From Thermaerobacter marianensis (GTDB taxonomy: Bacteria > Bacillota > Sulfobacillia > DVGY01), in assembly GCA_020724425.1 (NCBI GenBank), contig DYGY01000010.1, positions 1 through 61,472 on the forward strand: a DNA stretch of 61,472 bases. The letters run 5' to 3'. Each line of letters opens with the position of its first letter. Within the stretch, counting starts at the first letter, position 1. The position numbers and the translations under genes were made by a program. Under the pieces are notes generated by a model, which worked only from the letters and a program-made list of their open reading frames with translations, did not search any database and was not told the DNA's origin. This document shows positions 48,081-59,214 of the stretch, in pieces.

Positions 48081-50090
48081 CTAACCCTGCTGCTCATAAA
48101 GAATTACAATGCGCTTAAATATCCAGACTAAAATCCACCCTGCCACTAAACCAAGAAGAATACCTAGCCAAACACCATTGAAAGTCCTCAAGAGACTAAT
48201 CCCCAAGGGTGTATGTGTATGCATAAAAGTATTCATCAAAGAAGCCTGACCAATAGCAGCTACAACCAAGAACAATGACTCTAGATGTTTCCAGCCCTGC
48301 AAACCAAACAGAAGCCCCATAATCAAAGCTGGATGTCCAAGCAAAAACTCCTTGGTTCTTGGTCTAGCAGCTAAAGTATCCTCAAGAAAATGCCTAATCT
48401 GCAACTCCAAATCGCCAACAGGTATTAAAGACAGATTACCAGATCTCTGTACCATCACCAGAGCAGCAATAGCAAAAAGCAATACTACAGACAACTGACC
48501 AATACTAATCCGATGATTCCATAATCTCTTAATACTCTTTGCGTCTGGCAGGAATGAATAGCTACTAGAAACCAATAACCCTGTTAGCAAAACAGGAACC
48601 ACCAGAGCCAATCTAATACCGACAAATTGCTCAAACCCCAAAACATAATCCACACTACCTAGATATCCATTGAGCAAAAGTGCTCCCATCAATGTCACCA
48701 TACTACCCACAACTAAAGAAACAATGGCTGCCAGTGAAGCCCTAATCCTCAAACGAGGAAACACTCTCGATGCTGAATATATACCCAAAACCGGAAAACT
48801 AACAGCTCCAAGAAAAGCAACAATATCCCTAAACGGACTTAAACCATACACCAGCAGACTAACCCCTGCTAACCAGCCTAATAAGGATAACCAGACCAAC
48901 CTGCTCCCAAAGAAACTCCTCCAGATTAATAAGAAAAGCAAGGCGAAACCAGCTAATAGACCAGCACCTGTCAAAAGATTCATCCACCTTACAGGTTCAT
49001 ATTCTCTAAAAGCCTCGGCCTTCCCAAAGTCATAGCCTGCACTTTGCAGACCTTTTCTCATCTCTCTAACCGTATCTGGAGTAAAGCCTGAACGTCCCTG
49101 TAGACTCGAGAAGCTTGAATTAATAAAAAGACCGATACTCCTATCTTTAGCAGCTAAGCGAATACTAGATGAACTCTGTCCTGGAAACATGGCATGTCCT
49201 CTAATGACTTCATAATCTATCTCCTTAGCTAAAGCTTGCATTCCTATAGGGGACAGATTCTCCACATAAGTAACCCTGTAGTTACCCTCTTTTACCAACT
49301 TCCCAACCTCTTCTATGTGGTCAGGATAACCCAAAACCTCATTCTGCCCAAAATATATTGTCTCAATCTCATACTTCCCTAACTCAGCAAAGATATTTTC
49401 AATATCCTCTAGGGAAACATCAGAGTAGTTTTCTAACTGCACAACCCTATAGAAATCAAGACTATCAGTCAATTCCAAATCCCAGATATTTAACCCAAGA
49501 TTCATCTCCATTACCTGCTTGTTATACGGCCCCTTGTAACCAGTTGTCTTTGGTTGAACATATCCCGGAGGTAAGCTACCGGGATCAGGCAACAAGACAA
49601 GCAACTTAAGATCACCTATACTAACTAAATCCACCCTCTCTGGTTCCATCCTCTTTAGAAAGGCTTCATATAACCAATCAGTTAGTCCATCTGCATACCC
49701 TTGAACATATAAAGATTGACCACTAACCTCAAAATCAAGAACCTCACCAGCTAACATCAAATCTTCTAACAGTTCTTCACCAGAACGAATATCAACTAAT
49801 CCCCGTTCTTCTAGTCTCGCTAACGTTGGTTCCTTGATGAACAGAGTAGTTATCCCAGCCTCTTTAAACTCTTCTAAAGCCTCAGAGGAATCCATACCAT
49901 TCTCTGAAGCTACTCTAACAAAGAGATCATAATCTAAAGCCATCTCTACCTCTTTAGATCTCTCTAGAATCATCTCTCGCTGCCCAATAGTGAACAAAGA
50001 TGCTACTAATCCCAGCGCAATAACTAACCAGAGGAACTGGATAATCCAGTTCCCCATATTTCTCTGTTCCTTTTCTTCAAGCTTAACCAA
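48081..50090 (-). CDS. DUF5693-family membrane protein (paralogue B)
   Basis: A 669-residue paralogue of the preceding protein with the same plan: one N-terminal helix, an extracellular domain with matching motifs (EVEMALDYDLFVRVASENGMDSSEALEEFKEAGITTLFIKEPT; TIYFGQNEVLGYPDH), and many C-terminal helices with a shared LEDTLAARPRTKEFLLGHPALI segment (the A copy has FLETTFMARPRNKEVLVGYPGIL). TTG start with GAGAGG. Its neighbours suggest a role in the same envelope pathway. Confidence 0.83.
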   Translation of the reverse strand: MVKLEEKEQRNMGNWIIQFLWLVIALGLVASLFTIGQREMILERSKEVEMALDYDLFVRVASENGMDSSEALEEFKEAGITTLFIKEPTLARLEERGLVDIRSGEELLEDLMLAGEVLDFEVSGQSLYVQGYADGLTDWLYEAFLKRMEPERVDLVSIGDLKLLVLLPDPGSLPPGYVQPKTTGYKGPYNKQVMEMNLGLNIWDLELTDSLDFYRVVQLENYSDVSLEDIENIFAELGKYEIETIYFGQNEVLGYPDHIEEVGKLVKEGNYRVTYVENLSPIGMQALAKEIDYEVIRGHAMFPGQSSSSIRLAAKDRSIGLFINSSFSSLQGRSGFTPDTVREMRKGLQSAGYDFGKAEAFREYEPVRWMNLLTGAGLLAGFALLFLLIWRSFFGSRLVWLSLLGWLAGVSLLVYGLSPFRDIVAFLGAVSFPVLGIYSASRVFPRLRIRASLAAIVSLVVGSMVTLMGALLLNGYLGSVDYVLGFEQFVGIRLALVVPVLLTGLLVSSSYSFLPDAKSIKRLWNHRISIGQLSVVLLFAIAALVMVQRSGNLSLIPVGDLELQIRHFLEDTLAARPRTKEFLLGHPALIMGLLFGLQGWKHLESLFLVVAAIGQASLMNTFMHTHTPLGISLLRTFNGVWLGILLGLVAGWILVWIFKRIVILYEQQG

Positions 50091-50094
50091 CTAC

Positions 50095-51027
50095 TTAACC
50101 TCTCTTCTTAGAAAGTACTTCTTTTGCTGCAATAGCTATGTTCTTAGCCGTTAGACCATAGTATTCAAGTAATTCCTTAGGCTTACCTGACCGCCCGAAA
50201 ACATCCTTTACACCAACCCTTTTAAGAGGAACAGGATACTCCTCACTTAATACCTCAGCTACTGCACTACCCAAACCACCAATAATGGAATGTTCTTCTG
50301 CAGTAACCATAGCACCAGTCTTTCCTGCCATTGAAACTAGCAACTCCTTATCAATTGGCTTAATAGTTGCAATATTAACAACAGCAGCAGAAATACCTTC
50401 TTGTTCTAATATCTTCTTAGCCTCTAATGCTTCAGCTACCATAATTCCCGTAGCCACAATAGTCACATCAGTACCATCAGCTAATAGGTTGCCCTTCCCA
50501 ATCCGAAAATCATAGTCTTCCGGATGAACAACAGGAACACCAGAACGCCCTAACCTAATATATACCGGTCCATTAATCTCAGCTGCTTTCTTAACAGCCT
50601 GTTCTGCCTCGATAGCATCTGCAGGAACAATAACGGTCATATTAGGAAGGGTTCTCATTAAGGAAATATCTTCAATAGCCTGATGGGAACCCCCATCCTC
50701 ACCAACAGTTATACCTGCATGAGTAGCCGCAATCTTAACATTTAACCCTGGATAGCAAATAGTGTTCCTTACCTGATCAAATGCCCTGCCCGCAGCAAAC
50801 ACTGCAAAAGTACTGGCAAAAGGAACCTTGCCACTCAAAGCCAAGCCTGCAGCTGTATCCATCATATTGGCCTCAGCAATTCCCATATTAAAGAATCTCT
50901 CAGGAAACACCTTAGCAAAAGTAGCTGTCTTAGTTGACTTTGATAAATCCGCATCCAAAACCACAATATCTTTCCGTTCACCTAATTGTACTAAAGCCTC
51001 ACCATAGGCATCACGAGTTGCTTTCAT
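50095..51027 (-). CDS. tktB: transketolase, C-terminal subunit
   Basis: A 310-residue half-transketolase with the pyrimidine-binding and C-terminal domains: MATRDAYGEALVQLGERKDIVVLDADLS, FFNMGIAEANMMDTAAGLALSGKVPFASTF, THAGITVGEDGGSHQAIEDISLMR. Split transketolases are usual in Clostridia and archaea. Works with the N-terminal half encoded 17 bases upstream. May serve the pentose phosphate pathway or supply sugars for the surface polymer; position suggests both are possible. Confidence 0.95.
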   Translation of the reverse strand: MKATRDAYGEALVQLGERKDIVVLDADLSKSTKTATFAKVFPERFFNMGIAEANMMDTAAGLALSGKVPFASTFAVFAAGRAFDQVRNTICYPGLNVKIAATHAGITVGEDGGSHQAIEDISLMRTLPNMTVIVPADAIEAEQAVKKAAEINGPVYIRLGRSGVPVVHPEDYDFRIGKGNLLADGTDVTIVATGIMVAEALEAKKILEQEGISAAVVNIATIKPIDKELLVSMAGKTGAMVTAEEHSIIGGLGSAVAEVLSEEYPVPLKRVGVKDVFGRSGKPKELLEYYGLTAKNIAIAAKEVLSKKRG

Positions 51028-51044
51028 ATATCTACACCCTTCCC

Positions 51045-51860
51045 TTACGCTAGTTCATCCAGGGCCTTTTTAACCTGGTCTTCATTAGGAGCTGTTCCAT
51101 GCCATTCCACTCCATGTTCCATAAAAGAAACACCCTTACCCTTGACTGTATGAGCAACAATCATTGTGGGTCTATCTTTAATGGTTTCAGCTTCCTTAAA
51201 AGCATTTAGAATCTGTTCAAAATCATGACCATCTATAGAGATTACATGCCAACCAAAAGCCTGCCATTTAAGACCAACATCACCTAAATCCATAACCTCT
51301 TCAACAGGTCCATCAATCTGCAACCCATTATAATCAAGAATAGCTACCAGATTGTCAAGCTTGTAATGAGCACTAGCCATAGCAGCTTCCCAAACCGAAC
51401 CCTCTTGCAGCTCACCATCACCCAATACTACATAAACCCGATAAGTACTCTTATCTAACTTGCCCGCTAAAGCCATCCCATTAGCCACAGCAAGTCCATG
51501 CCCCAAGGACCCTGTTGATACCTCAACACCAGGGGTTTTTTTCAAATCCGGGTGACCCTGCAGATGACTATCAACTTGTCTTAGTCCCAAAAGATCCTCA
51601 ACTGGAAAGAAACCCTTTTCAGCTAAAGCTGCATAAAGAGCAGGTGCAGCATGACCCTTGCTCAAGATAAACCTGTCTCTATCAGGCCATTTCGGATCAT
51701 CTGGGTTCACCTTCATAACCTCAAAATACAGCGCAGTAACTATATCTATCACTGAGAGAGAACCCCCTGGATGACCCGATCCAGCCTCCCCTATCATTTT
51801 CACAATGTGTTTCCTTAAGACTTTAGCCTTGTCTTCCAAAGCCAGATCCTTTTCAACCAT
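51045..51860 (-). CDS. tktA: transketolase, N-terminal subunit
   Basis: A 271-residue half-transketolase carrying the TPP-binding domain: [62 protein letters not shown], and the [35 protein letters not shown] motif. Complete half. ATG behind AAAGGATG. Lies between tagA and the other half in one run of genes with short gaps. Confidence 0.96.
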   Translation of the reverse strand: MVEKDLALEDKAKVLRKHIVKMIGEAGSGHPGGSLSVIDIVTALYFEVMKVNPDDPKWPDRDRFILSKGHAAPALYAALAEKGFFPVEDLLGLRQVDSHLQGHPDLKKTPGVEVSTGSLGHGLAVANGMALAGKLDKSTYRVYVVLGDGELQEGSVWEAAMASAHYKLDNLVAILDYNGLQIDGPVEEVMDLGDVGLKWQAFGWHVISIDGHDFEQILNAFKEAETIKDRPTMIVAHTVKGKGVSFMEHGVEWHGTAPNEDQVKKALDELA

Positions 51861-51863
51861 TCA

Positions 51864-52628
51864 CTAACATCCTTTCTCCTTTGAACTAAACCACTTCTCC
51901 CATAAAATGAGCCCTACAAACAAAGGCAAGACCAACTGTCTACGCCAGCGCCAGGGTTCCTTTAGCAAACGATATAACCACTCCAGATTAAGTTTAATCA
52001 TCCACTTAGGTGCCCTAGAAACCACACCACCAAAAACATCAAAACTACCGCCAACTCCCATAGCCAAAGGCACATCAAGCGCAGGCAAATACTTATACAA
52101 CCACTTTAACTCCCGTTCAGCACCCATACCTGCAAAAAGAATATCTGCCTCACTTGCCGCTACTGCACCGACAACCAATTTATCCTCATCAGGAGTAAAG
52201 TACCCGTGATGATAACCAGCTATCCTTAAGTCAGGAAACCTCTGCTTAATACTGCTAACCGCAGCCTCCATATTCTCAGGTCTTGTCCCAAGAAAATACA
52301 CCTTAAGTCCATCCCTAGAGGCCATCTCTAATATGTCTTCCATCAATTCAATGCCTGGGATTCTCTCAGCAACAGGACAACCCTTCATCTTAGCTGCCCA
52401 GACAACACCTATACCATCCGGTACACAAAATCTGGCAGAACGTAAAGCTCTGCCAAGAACCAGATCTTTTCCACCAGCATAAATAATCTCAGGGTTAGGT
52501 GTTGCCAGCAACGAGTGCTGACCCCTCACTCTGTTTTCCCTCACTTCCTCACGTATCTGCTGCAATAGTTCCTGCCGTGAGGATCTATCAATAGGGATGC
52601 CCAGTATCTCTACCTGCTTCCTTGCCAT
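51864..52628 (-). CDS. tagA: WecG/TagA/CpsF-family glycosyltransferase
   Basis: A 254-residue GT26 enzyme. Typical motifs are LLATPNPEIIYAGGKD, FCVPDGIGVVWAAKMKGCPVAERIPGIELMEDIL, VYFLGTRPENMEAAV, and GVGGSFDVFGGVVSRAPKWM followed by EWLYRLLKEPWRWRR. It adds ManNAc-type sugar to lipid-linked GlcNAc in secondary polymer or teichoic acid synthesis. Fits the nearby csaB. One base from the DUF2993 gene stop. Donor sugar cannot be fixed here. Confidence 0.94.
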   Translation of the reverse strand: MARKQVEILGIPIDRSSRQELLQQIREEVRENRVRGQHSLLATPNPEIIYAGGKDLVLGRALRSARFCVPDGIGVVWAAKMKGCPVAERIPGIELMEDILEMASRDGLKVYFLGTRPENMEAAVSSIKQRFPDLRIAGYHHGYFTPDEDKLVVGAVAASEADILFAGMGAERELKWLYKYLPALDVPLAMGVGGSFDVFGGVVSRAPKWMIKLNLEWLYRLLKEPWRWRRQLVLPLFVGLILWEKWFSSKEKGC

Positions 52629-53342
52629 CTAATTACCTCCAACACTACGGATACTAGCATTTAAGCCACCATCCACAAGCTCTACCTTTTCAAAAACAAT
52701 GGGAACATCAAAATCTCTTAAATTAATTGCCAAACTATCAAGCTCAAGCATCTCCAAAAGATTACTCTCCAAGTCTTCTGGTAGCTTTAAGCCATCTAGA
52801 GTCAATTCATGAGCCACAAAGCTCACTTTGCTCCCCTGATCACCGACAACAAAATCCCCTAGGACTACCAATTCATACTCCTTACCCTCATAACTCAGGA
52901 ATCCCTTAATAACCATGAGACCTTCCCTAATCTCAAGAACAGACTGTTTAATTAAACGATGTTCTTTAAGCATAAACCCATTTAGATCATCTTCTGTAAA
53001 GAAAATATGCCCCGTAATATCGCCACTGTTCTTAAAAACCAGCTCTTGCTCAGAAAAGAGCATACCCATATCAACTAGAACATTCTCTACAAGAATATCA
53101 ACACTCTCAAAACGCAAACCGCCAAAAACCAGATCATCACTCTTAAACTGTATCTCATCAAACCTTCCCCAGAGAACAGCTAGATTTGGAGCCGAACTGA
53201 CACTTAACTCATAATCACTCAAATCAGGAACCATATTGCTTAATACCTTCCTAGTCCCAGATTCCAGCACATAGGGTAACGAGAAATTCAGAATCAAAAG
53301 AAGAACCAACAAAACCAACACCAGACGCAACATTTTCTTCAC
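52629..53342 (-). CDS. DUF2993-family exported protein
   Basis: A 237-residue protein with an N-terminal hydrophobic anchor (MLRLVLVLLVLLLILNFSLPYVL) and a DUF2993-like extracellular beta-rich domain (NLAVLWGRFDEIQFKSDDLVFGGLRFESVDILVENVLVDMGMLF). Actinobacterial relatives (LmeA) act in lipoglycan synthesis, so a lipid- or polymer-binding role fits, but no activity is shown for this branch. GTG start behind AAGGGGG. Starts the surface polymer run next to tagA. Confidence 0.78.
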   Translation of the reverse strand: MKKMLRLVLVLLVLLLILNFSLPYVLESGTRKVLSNMVPDLSDYELSVSSAPNLAVLWGRFDEIQFKSDDLVFGGLRFESVDILVENVLVDMGMLFSEQELVFKNSGDITGHIFFTEDDLNGFMLKEHRLIKQSVLEIREGLMVIKGFLSYEGKEYELVVLGDFVVGDQGSKVSFVAHELTLDGLKLPEDLESNLLEMLELDSLAINLRDFDVPIVFEKVELVDGGLNASIRSVGGN

Positions 53343-53367
53343 GGGATAACCCCCTTACAAAGAATAC

Positions 53368-54472
53368 CTACATCTTCTTGGCCTTTTCTTCCAGAAAAGC
53401 ATAGATAAATTCATCTATATCTCCATCCATAACATTTTGCACACTACCAACCTGAACCTCAGTCCGATGATCTTTAACCATTGAGTATGGATGGAAAACA
53501 TATGACCTTATCTGATTCCCCCAGCCTATATCAGTCTGTTCTCCCCTTAATTCCGCCAATTCCTTCTCTTTTTCTTCCCTCTGTTTTTCCACAAGCCTAG
53601 CCATAAGAATTCTCATAGCTGTTTCCTTGTTCTTATGCTGAGACCTCTCATTCTGACACTGAACAACAATGCCTGTAGGTATATGAGTAATTCTAATGGC
53701 TGAATCCGTCTTGTTAACATGCTGACCACCAGCACCACTAGCCCTATAAGTATCAATCCTTAACTCATCAGCCTTAAGTTCGACAATACCATCATCTTCA
53801 CTGATTTCTGGCAGAATATCCACACTAGCAAAAGATGTATGCCTTCTCCCAGAAGAATCAAAAGGAGAGATTCGTACTAACCTATGAATACCCTTCTCTG
53901 CATGTAAAAAACCATAGGCATACTCGCCCTTAACCAAAAGAGTTACACTCTTAATACCAGCTTCTTCACCTTCAAGATAGTCTAGTACCTCTACAGAAAA
54001 ACCCTTCTTCTCGGCCCAGCGAGTATACATACGCATCAACATCTCAGCCCAATCCTGAGACTCAGTTCCCCCAGCCCCTGGATGTAAAGACAAAATACAA
54101 CTGTTCCTGTCATACTCCCCGTTCAAAAGCAAAGCCAGCTCAAATTCTCTAAACTCTTTTTGCAGCTTGTCTGTTTCTCTCTGAACTTCTTCTAGAGTTT
54201 CAGCATCATCCTCTTCACTAGCTAACTCTAGAAGCATAAGACTATCCTCAATCCGCCTTTCTAACTCATGCCAACGATCAATAGGTGACTTTAAAGCATT
54301 AATTTCCTTAATCACCTTTTGAGCCTGTCTTTGATCATCCCAGAAGTCAGATCGGGTCATTATCTCACTCAATCTATCAATTTCAGCCTGTCTCTTCTCT
54401 AAGTCAAAGAGACCTCCTTAGTTCATGTAATTCCTGCCACAACCTTTGCAATTCCTTACCTAGTTCCATCAT
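53368..54472 (-). CDS. prfB: peptide chain release factor 2 (programmed +1 frameshift)
   Basis: Reads UAA and UGA stops. The gene starts at ATG 54472 behind AGGAGG (8 bases). Twenty-two codons are read to CTT at 54409-54407, then a TGA (54406-54404) would stop translation. A +1 slip skips T54406 and continues at GAC (54405) to give 345 more residues, 367 in all. The catalytic [13 protein letters not shown] loop and the RF2 tripeptide in [14 protein letters not shown] are present. A call based only on the downstream frame (from 54372) misses the N-terminus. Located between secA and the DUF2993 gene. Confidence 0.97.
54403..54418 (-). promoter_or_regulatory. prfB autoregulatory frameshift site
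   Basis: An internal Shine-Dalgarno AGGAGG (54418-54413), three bases, then the slippery CTT-TGA-C (54409-54403). This matches the classical RF2 element, where low RF2 favours slipping and so raises RF2. Confidence 0.95.
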
Positions 54473-54487
54473 CAAAAATACCTCCTA

Positions 54488-57232
54488 TTAATCCCTACCA
54501 TGACAATGCTTATACTTCTTACCACTGCCACACGGGCATGGCTCATTTCGTCCAACCTTCTCTACTCTAACTGGTTCCTGCTTTGCTGGTTCTTCAGCCT
54601 GAGGACCATCCATTAATGGAGCACTGCTCATAGTCCCACTAAGAGCTGCCCTTTCATACTTCATATTCTTAAAACCAGGACGCTTTGAACCAATTGGACC
54701 TTCACCTCTTGGCTCAATATGAATCTTAAACATATACTTGACTATATCTTCCTTAATAGACTGAATCATACCATTAAACATATCATAGGCTTCTCTTTGA
54801 TACTCAATAAGGGGGTTTCTCTGTCCATAAGCCCTAAGACCAATACCCTCACGTAAATCATCCATGGCATCAAGATGATCCATCCACTTGCCATCAACAA
54901 CCTTTAAAGAGATAACCTTTTCAATCTCTCTCATTCTTTCAGAACCTACAAGATTCTCTCTCTCATCATAAAAAGCCCTAGCATCATTAATAAGTTTCTC
55001 TTCAATCTCTTTAGGACTAAGACCCTTGAAATCTTCAGCCTGAATATAGCCAACAGGTAAAATATTAGAATTCACAAAATCAAGAAGTCCCTGTACATCC
55101 CAATCCTCAGGTTCCATATCCTCATTAAGATAAAGACCTACTGCCTCAGAGATACTATCATCTAGCATATCAAAGATATAGCCTCGAAGATCAGTACTAA
55201 AGAGAAGATCCCTTCTCTGTTCATAGATGACCTCTCTTTGCTTATTCATAACATCGTCATACTCTAGCACACGCTTTCTGATACTAAAGTTACGACTTTC
55301 AACTCTCTTTTGCGCATTTTCTAGCGCTTTAGTAACCAGATTATGCTCAATTGGTTCATCCTCATCCACACCAAGCTTCTCCATCAAACTAGCAATGTTA
55401 TCCGAACCAAAAAGACGCATCAAATCATCTTCAAGAGAAATATAGAAACGAGAAGAACCAGGATCCCCCTGCCTACCAGAACGTCCCCTTAACTGATTAT
55501 CAATACGACGACTCTCATGTCTCTCCGTACCGATAATATGCAAGCCACCTACCTGTACAACCTTTTCTCTTTCCTCAGCAGTCTCCCCACGGTACCTCTT
55601 CTCAAGTTCAATAAACTTGTTTCTTACCTCTATTAGCTCTTCACCAGCACCCTCAGGAACATACTCACTACTAGCTAAAGCAATAAGGTCATCTTCATAG
55701 CCAAACTTCCGCAACTGGTGTTTCGCTAGAAACTCTGGATTACCACCAAGAATGATATCAGTACCACGACCAGCCATGTTAGTCGCGATAGTAACAGCTC
55801 CATACCTACCTGCTTGAGCAACAATCTCCGCCTCACGCTCATGATGCTTAGCATTCAAAACCTCATGCTTAATACCTGCCTTATCCAAGAGCCTGCTTAA
55901 CTTCTCTGAATTCTCAATAGTTATGGTACCTACCAGAACAGGTTGACCCGTCTCATGGCAACTCTTGATTTCTTTAATAACATTTCTGAACTTTGCCTCT
56001 TCTGTCTGATAGATAACATCAGGATAATCAACACGAACCATATCCTTATTAGTTGGAATTACGATAACATCAAGACCATAAATCTTGTTAAATTCCTCTT
56101 CTTCAGTTAAAGCAGTACCGGTCATACCAGACAACTTACTATACATCCGGAAATAGTTCTGGAAAGTGATTGTAGCTAGAGTCTGAGACTCCTGCTCAAT
56201 CTTAACCCCTTCCTTAGCCTCAATAGCCTGATGCAGCCCATCACTATATCTCCTACCAAACATTAGCCTTCCGGTAAACTCATCAACAATGACTATCTGC
56301 CCTTCATGAACCACATAATTCTGATCACGATGCATCAAGGTCTTAGCCTTTAATGCTTGATTCAAGTAATGAGAAAGATCCATATGCTCATCATCATAAA
56401 GATTATCTACACCCATAATCTTCTCTACCTTAGCAATACCCTGCTCGGTAGGCATGGCACTGTGAGCCTTCTCATCAACAGTATAGTCCTCTCCCTCTTT
56501 CATGTTCTTAACTATTTGAGCAAACTGATAATATAAATCAGTCGGCTTATCACTCTGCCCTGAAATAATCAGCGGAGTTCTCGCCTCATCAATAAGGATA
56601 CTATCAACCTCATCAACAATAGCGTAATTTAACTCTCTCTGCACCAAAAAATCCTTGGCTAAAGCCATATTATCTCTTAAATAGTCAAACCCAAACTCAT
56701 TATTAGTACCGTAGATAATATCACAACCATAAGCTACTTGCCGTTCATCATAACTCAAACCATGAACAATCAACCCAACACTTAAACCCATAAACTTATA
56801 GATCTGGCCCATCCATTCACTATCACGCTTAGCGAGATAATCATTCACAGTTATTATATGGATACCCTTACCGGTTAAAGCATTAAGATACGCAGGTAAA
56901 GTAGCGACCAGCGTCTTACCTTCACCAGTCTTCATCTCAGCAATATTACCCTCATGAAGCACAATACCACCAATCAACTGCACATCAAAATGCCGCATAC
57001 CAAGAACCCTCTTAGATGCCTCCCTGACAACAGCAAAGCTCTCAGGTAGCAGATCATCAAGAGTCTCTCCCTTAGCAAGTCGCTCCTTGAACTCAGGTGT
57101 CTTAGCCTTAAGTTCCTCATCACTCAACTCACTAATCTTTGCTTCCAAAGCATTTACCTGCTCAACAATCTTTGCTATACGCTTTAACTCTTTCTCATTG
57201 TAATTAAACAAATTCTTTAACAGATTAAACAC
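54488..57232 (-). CDS. secA: preprotein translocase ATPase SecA
   Basis: A 914-residue motor of protein export. Walker [19 protein letters not shown], motif [19 protein letters not shown], the [21 protein letters not shown] region, and the NMAGRGTDI and [31 protein letters not shown] helicase motifs. The C-terminus ends in the zinc motif [17 protein letters not shown] 57232 is chosen because AAGGGG lies 8 bases upstream and the N-terminus [18 protein letters not shown] is typical. A GTG at 57241 is within the binding site. Precedes prfB, as in Bacillus. Confidence 0.98.
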   Translation of the reverse strand: MFNLLKNLFNYNEKELKRIAKIVEQVNALEAKISELSDEELKAKTPEFKERLAKGETLDDLLPESFAVVREASKRVLGMRHFDVQLIGGIVLHEGNIAEMKTGEGKTLVATLPAYLNALTGKGIHIITVNDYLAKRDSEWMGQIYKFMGLSVGLIVHGLSYDERQVAYGCDIIYGTNNEFGFDYLRDNMALAKDFLVQRELNYAIVDEVDSILIDEARTPLIISGQSDKPTDLYYQFAQIVKNMKEGEDYTVDEKAHSAMPTEQGIAKVEKIMGVDNLYDDEHMDLSHYLNQALKAKTLMHRDQNYVVHEGQIVIVDEFTGRLMFGRRYSDGLHQAIEAKEGVKIEQESQTLATITFQNYFRMYSKLSGMTGTALTEEEEFNKIYGLDVIVIPTNKDMVRVDYPDVIYQTEEAKFRNVIKEIKSCHETGQPVLVGTITIENSEKLSRLLDKAGIKHEVLNAKHHEREAEIVAQAGRYGAVTIATNMAGRGTDIILGGNPEFLAKHQLRKFGYEDDLIALASSEYVPEGAGEELIEVRNKFIELEKRYRGETAEEREKVVQVGGLHIIGTERHESRRIDNQLRGRSGRQGDPGSSRFYISLEDDLMRLFGSDNIASLMEKLGVDEDEPIEHNLVTKALENAQKRVESRNFSIRKRVLEYDDVMNKQREVIYEQRRDLLFSTDLRGYIFDMLDDSISEAVGLYLNEDMEPEDWDVQGLLDFVNSNILPVGYIQAEDFKGLSPKEIEEKLINDARAFYDERENLVGSERMREIEKVISLKVVDGKWMDHLDAMDDLREGIGLRAYGQRNPLIEYQREAYDMFNGMIQSIKEDIVKYMFKIHIEPRGEGPIGSKRPGFKNMKYERAALSGTMSSAPLMDGPQAEEPAKQEPVRVEKVGRNEPCPCGSGKKYKHCHGRD

Positions 57233-57311
57233 AAAAAACACCCCTTAACTAAAGGTGTAACCTTTTATTAAATATCATTTAATTTTAACACTCACAAACT
57301 CTAACTGCAAA

Positions 57312-57863
57312 TCACCTTGGCTTCTTTAACATAATATCTTGAATTATAACAAACACCCCAATAATCAACAACAAGTCCCCTATACTAAAAACAGTAGGAA
57401 TAGGAAAAGGCCTTGGAATACTCAATACATCAGCTAGAAAAACAAAATTAGTCCTATCATCCACCAACTGATGTGTCAAAGACTCACCATTAGCCAGAAT
57501 AGGTATCAAATCCGCCTGCTCAGTAGCCTCCAAACCCTCAGCAGACACCGGCATCTTTCCACCATTAGTAGTTATAGGGATGAAATTTAGGATAGTCCCC
57601 ACAAACATACTCTTCATCCCACGCAAATGTAGGTTACCTACAAGAGCATAGAAAATGAAACCATAAGAAATTATATGCACATATGCAGCATAAGGAAACA
57701 GCCATTCCCACCCATAACTACCACCTAAATGCAAACCCAACTGCAAACCAAAACCTGCAAAAATCCAGCCAACCCGATAAAACTCAACCTCCAGGAAACC
57801 CCTGAAAGATCCTCCTCTTAAATAACCCACAACCAAAGCTAACACAAAAGACAATCTAAACAT
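57312..57863 (-). CDS. DUF5317-family membrane protein
   Basis: A 183-residue protein with four or five membrane helices. The motif LNFIPITTNGGKMPVSAEGLEATEQ (residues about 90-115) and LADVLSIPRPFPIPTVFSIGDLLLIIGVFVIIQ are DUF5317 hallmarks. These proteins often sit next to HD-GYP genes in Clostridia; function unknown. Its ATG overlaps the HD-GYP stop by 8 bases, so the two are coupled. Confidence 0.85.
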   Translation of the reverse strand: MFRLSFVLALVVGYLRGGSFRGFLEVEFYRVGWIFAGFGLQLGLHLGGSYGWEWLFPYAAYVHIISYGFIFYALVGNLHLRGMKSMFVGTILNFIPITTNGGKMPVSAEGLEATEQADLIPILANGESLTHQLVDDRTNFVFLADVLSIPRPFPIPTVFSIGDLLLIIGVFVIIQDIMLKKPR

Positions 57864-59193
57864 GACTATCCCCCTCGCCTTTTTCCACCGTAGCAGCCAT
57901 AGCCATCACCGCACTATCAATCGGCACCTTTCTCTCAATAACCTGCTTAGCACTCTCAGGATCTTCAAGAACAGCCTTAAGCGCAGCAACCACCCCACCA
58001 TCAAACTGAGTACCTACATTAGCCTCCAACTCCCTAACTGCAAAATCCAAACCCCTAGCCTTCTTATATGAACGGTCAGACATAATAGCATCAAAAGCAT
58101 CAGCCACCGCAATAATCCTTGCCCCCAACGGAATATTATCACCAATCAACCCATCTGGATAACCACTACCATCAAGCCTCTCATGATGATACTTAACCCA
58201 CTTCGAGCCATTCCCCAAAAAACTAACCCCTTTAAGAATCTCTGCCCCAATCTCAGGATGCTTTTTCATCTCCCGAAACTCCTCACCAGTAAAAGGGCCC
58301 GGCTTATTCAAAATCCCATCCTTAACACCAATCTTACCTATATCATGCAACACCCCAACATACCCTAAAACTTCCACATCACTTTCACTCAAATTCATCT
58401 TCCTACCAATCTTCTTAGCCAAAAAACTAACCCTATCACCATGCCCATATGTATATGCATCCTTAGCTTCCAACGCCCTAGTCAAAGAACTAATAGTATT
58501 GATATATACCTCCCTCATATCCATGTATCTCTGGAAAGCATGTCTAGCCAACAAAAGAGGGAAGAGGAATAATATTAGTCCTGGAACTCCAGTAATATCA
58601 TAAATAACAGCTATCAAATAGCTTAGAGGTATTAAAGCTGCAAAATTAGGAATAGCCCACTGAATGTTATATAACCACATTCTGGTGAAATCTACTTTTT
58701 CTAAAAGCGCTAGGTACAATGTCACTAGTGTAGCGTTAACGAACATATAAGCAAATCCGCCAACTGTAATTGCAATAAGGTTGCTGAACGTTAAATCCAG
58801 ATATCCTATTTGACCACCCAATAATAAGAACACATATCCGGCTGTAGCCGCTGATACTGCCAATTGAGCCCGGTTAAATACCACGGCATGCCATGCAACT
58901 TTTCCAGTTATCTCTCTCTTGCTCAGTGTTCCAACAGTTGCTAGCAATACACCTAAACTAATTCCATATAACAAGATATAAGCATAAATAATTGCAAAAC
59001 TAACAGAGACGCTACCATCGCCTCTAGGTAGACGCACTGGCATTGCTTCGGCACCCAAGGTCAACACAAAAAAGAATATAAATACGAAAAACACTTCTAA
59101 GTCAAAACGTGGAGGGTTCACTATTAAAATAGCTAAAGCTAAAACCGTAGTCATAAGAATTGATGTGTAAAATAAGAGCATGTTTCTTTTCAA
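57856..59193 (-). CDS. membrane HD-GYP phosphodiesterase
   Basis: About 445 residues. Six or seven membrane helices in residues 1-220, then an HD-GYP domain: AYTYGHGDRVSFLAKKIG, LHDIGKIGVKDGILNKPGPFTGEE, MKKHPEIGAEIL, YHHERLDGSGYPDGL. The HD and GYP motifs are both intact, so c-di-GMP hydrolysis is expected. No GGDEF or EAL gene is nearby. GGAGGG precedes a tandem TTG; I use TTG 59193, and ATG 59181 is an alternative. The N-terminal sensor region is uncharacterised. Confidence 0.92.
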   Translation of the reverse strand: MKRNMLLFYTSILMTTVLALAILIVNPPRFDLEVFFVFIFFFVLTLGAEAMPVRLPRGDGSVSVSFAIIYAYILLYGISLGVLLATVGTLSKREITGKVAWHAVVFNRAQLAVSAATAGYVFLLLGGQIGYLDLTFSNLIAITVGGFAYMFVNATLVTLYLALLEKVDFTRMWLYNIQWAIPNFAALIPLSYLIAVIYDITGVPGLILFLFPLLLARHAFQRYMDMREVYINTISSLTRALEAKDAYTYGHGDRVSFLAKKIGRKMNLSESDVEVLGYVGVLHDIGKIGVKDGILNKPGPFTGEEFREMKKHPEIGAEILKGVSFLGNGSKWVKYHHERLDGSGYPDGLIGDNIPLGARIIAVADAFDAIMSDRSYKKARGLDFAVRELEANVGTQFDGGVVAALKAVLEDPESAKQVIERKVPIDSAVMAMAATVEKGEGDSHV

Positions 59194-59214
59194 CAATATC
59201 CCTCCAAACTAGAC

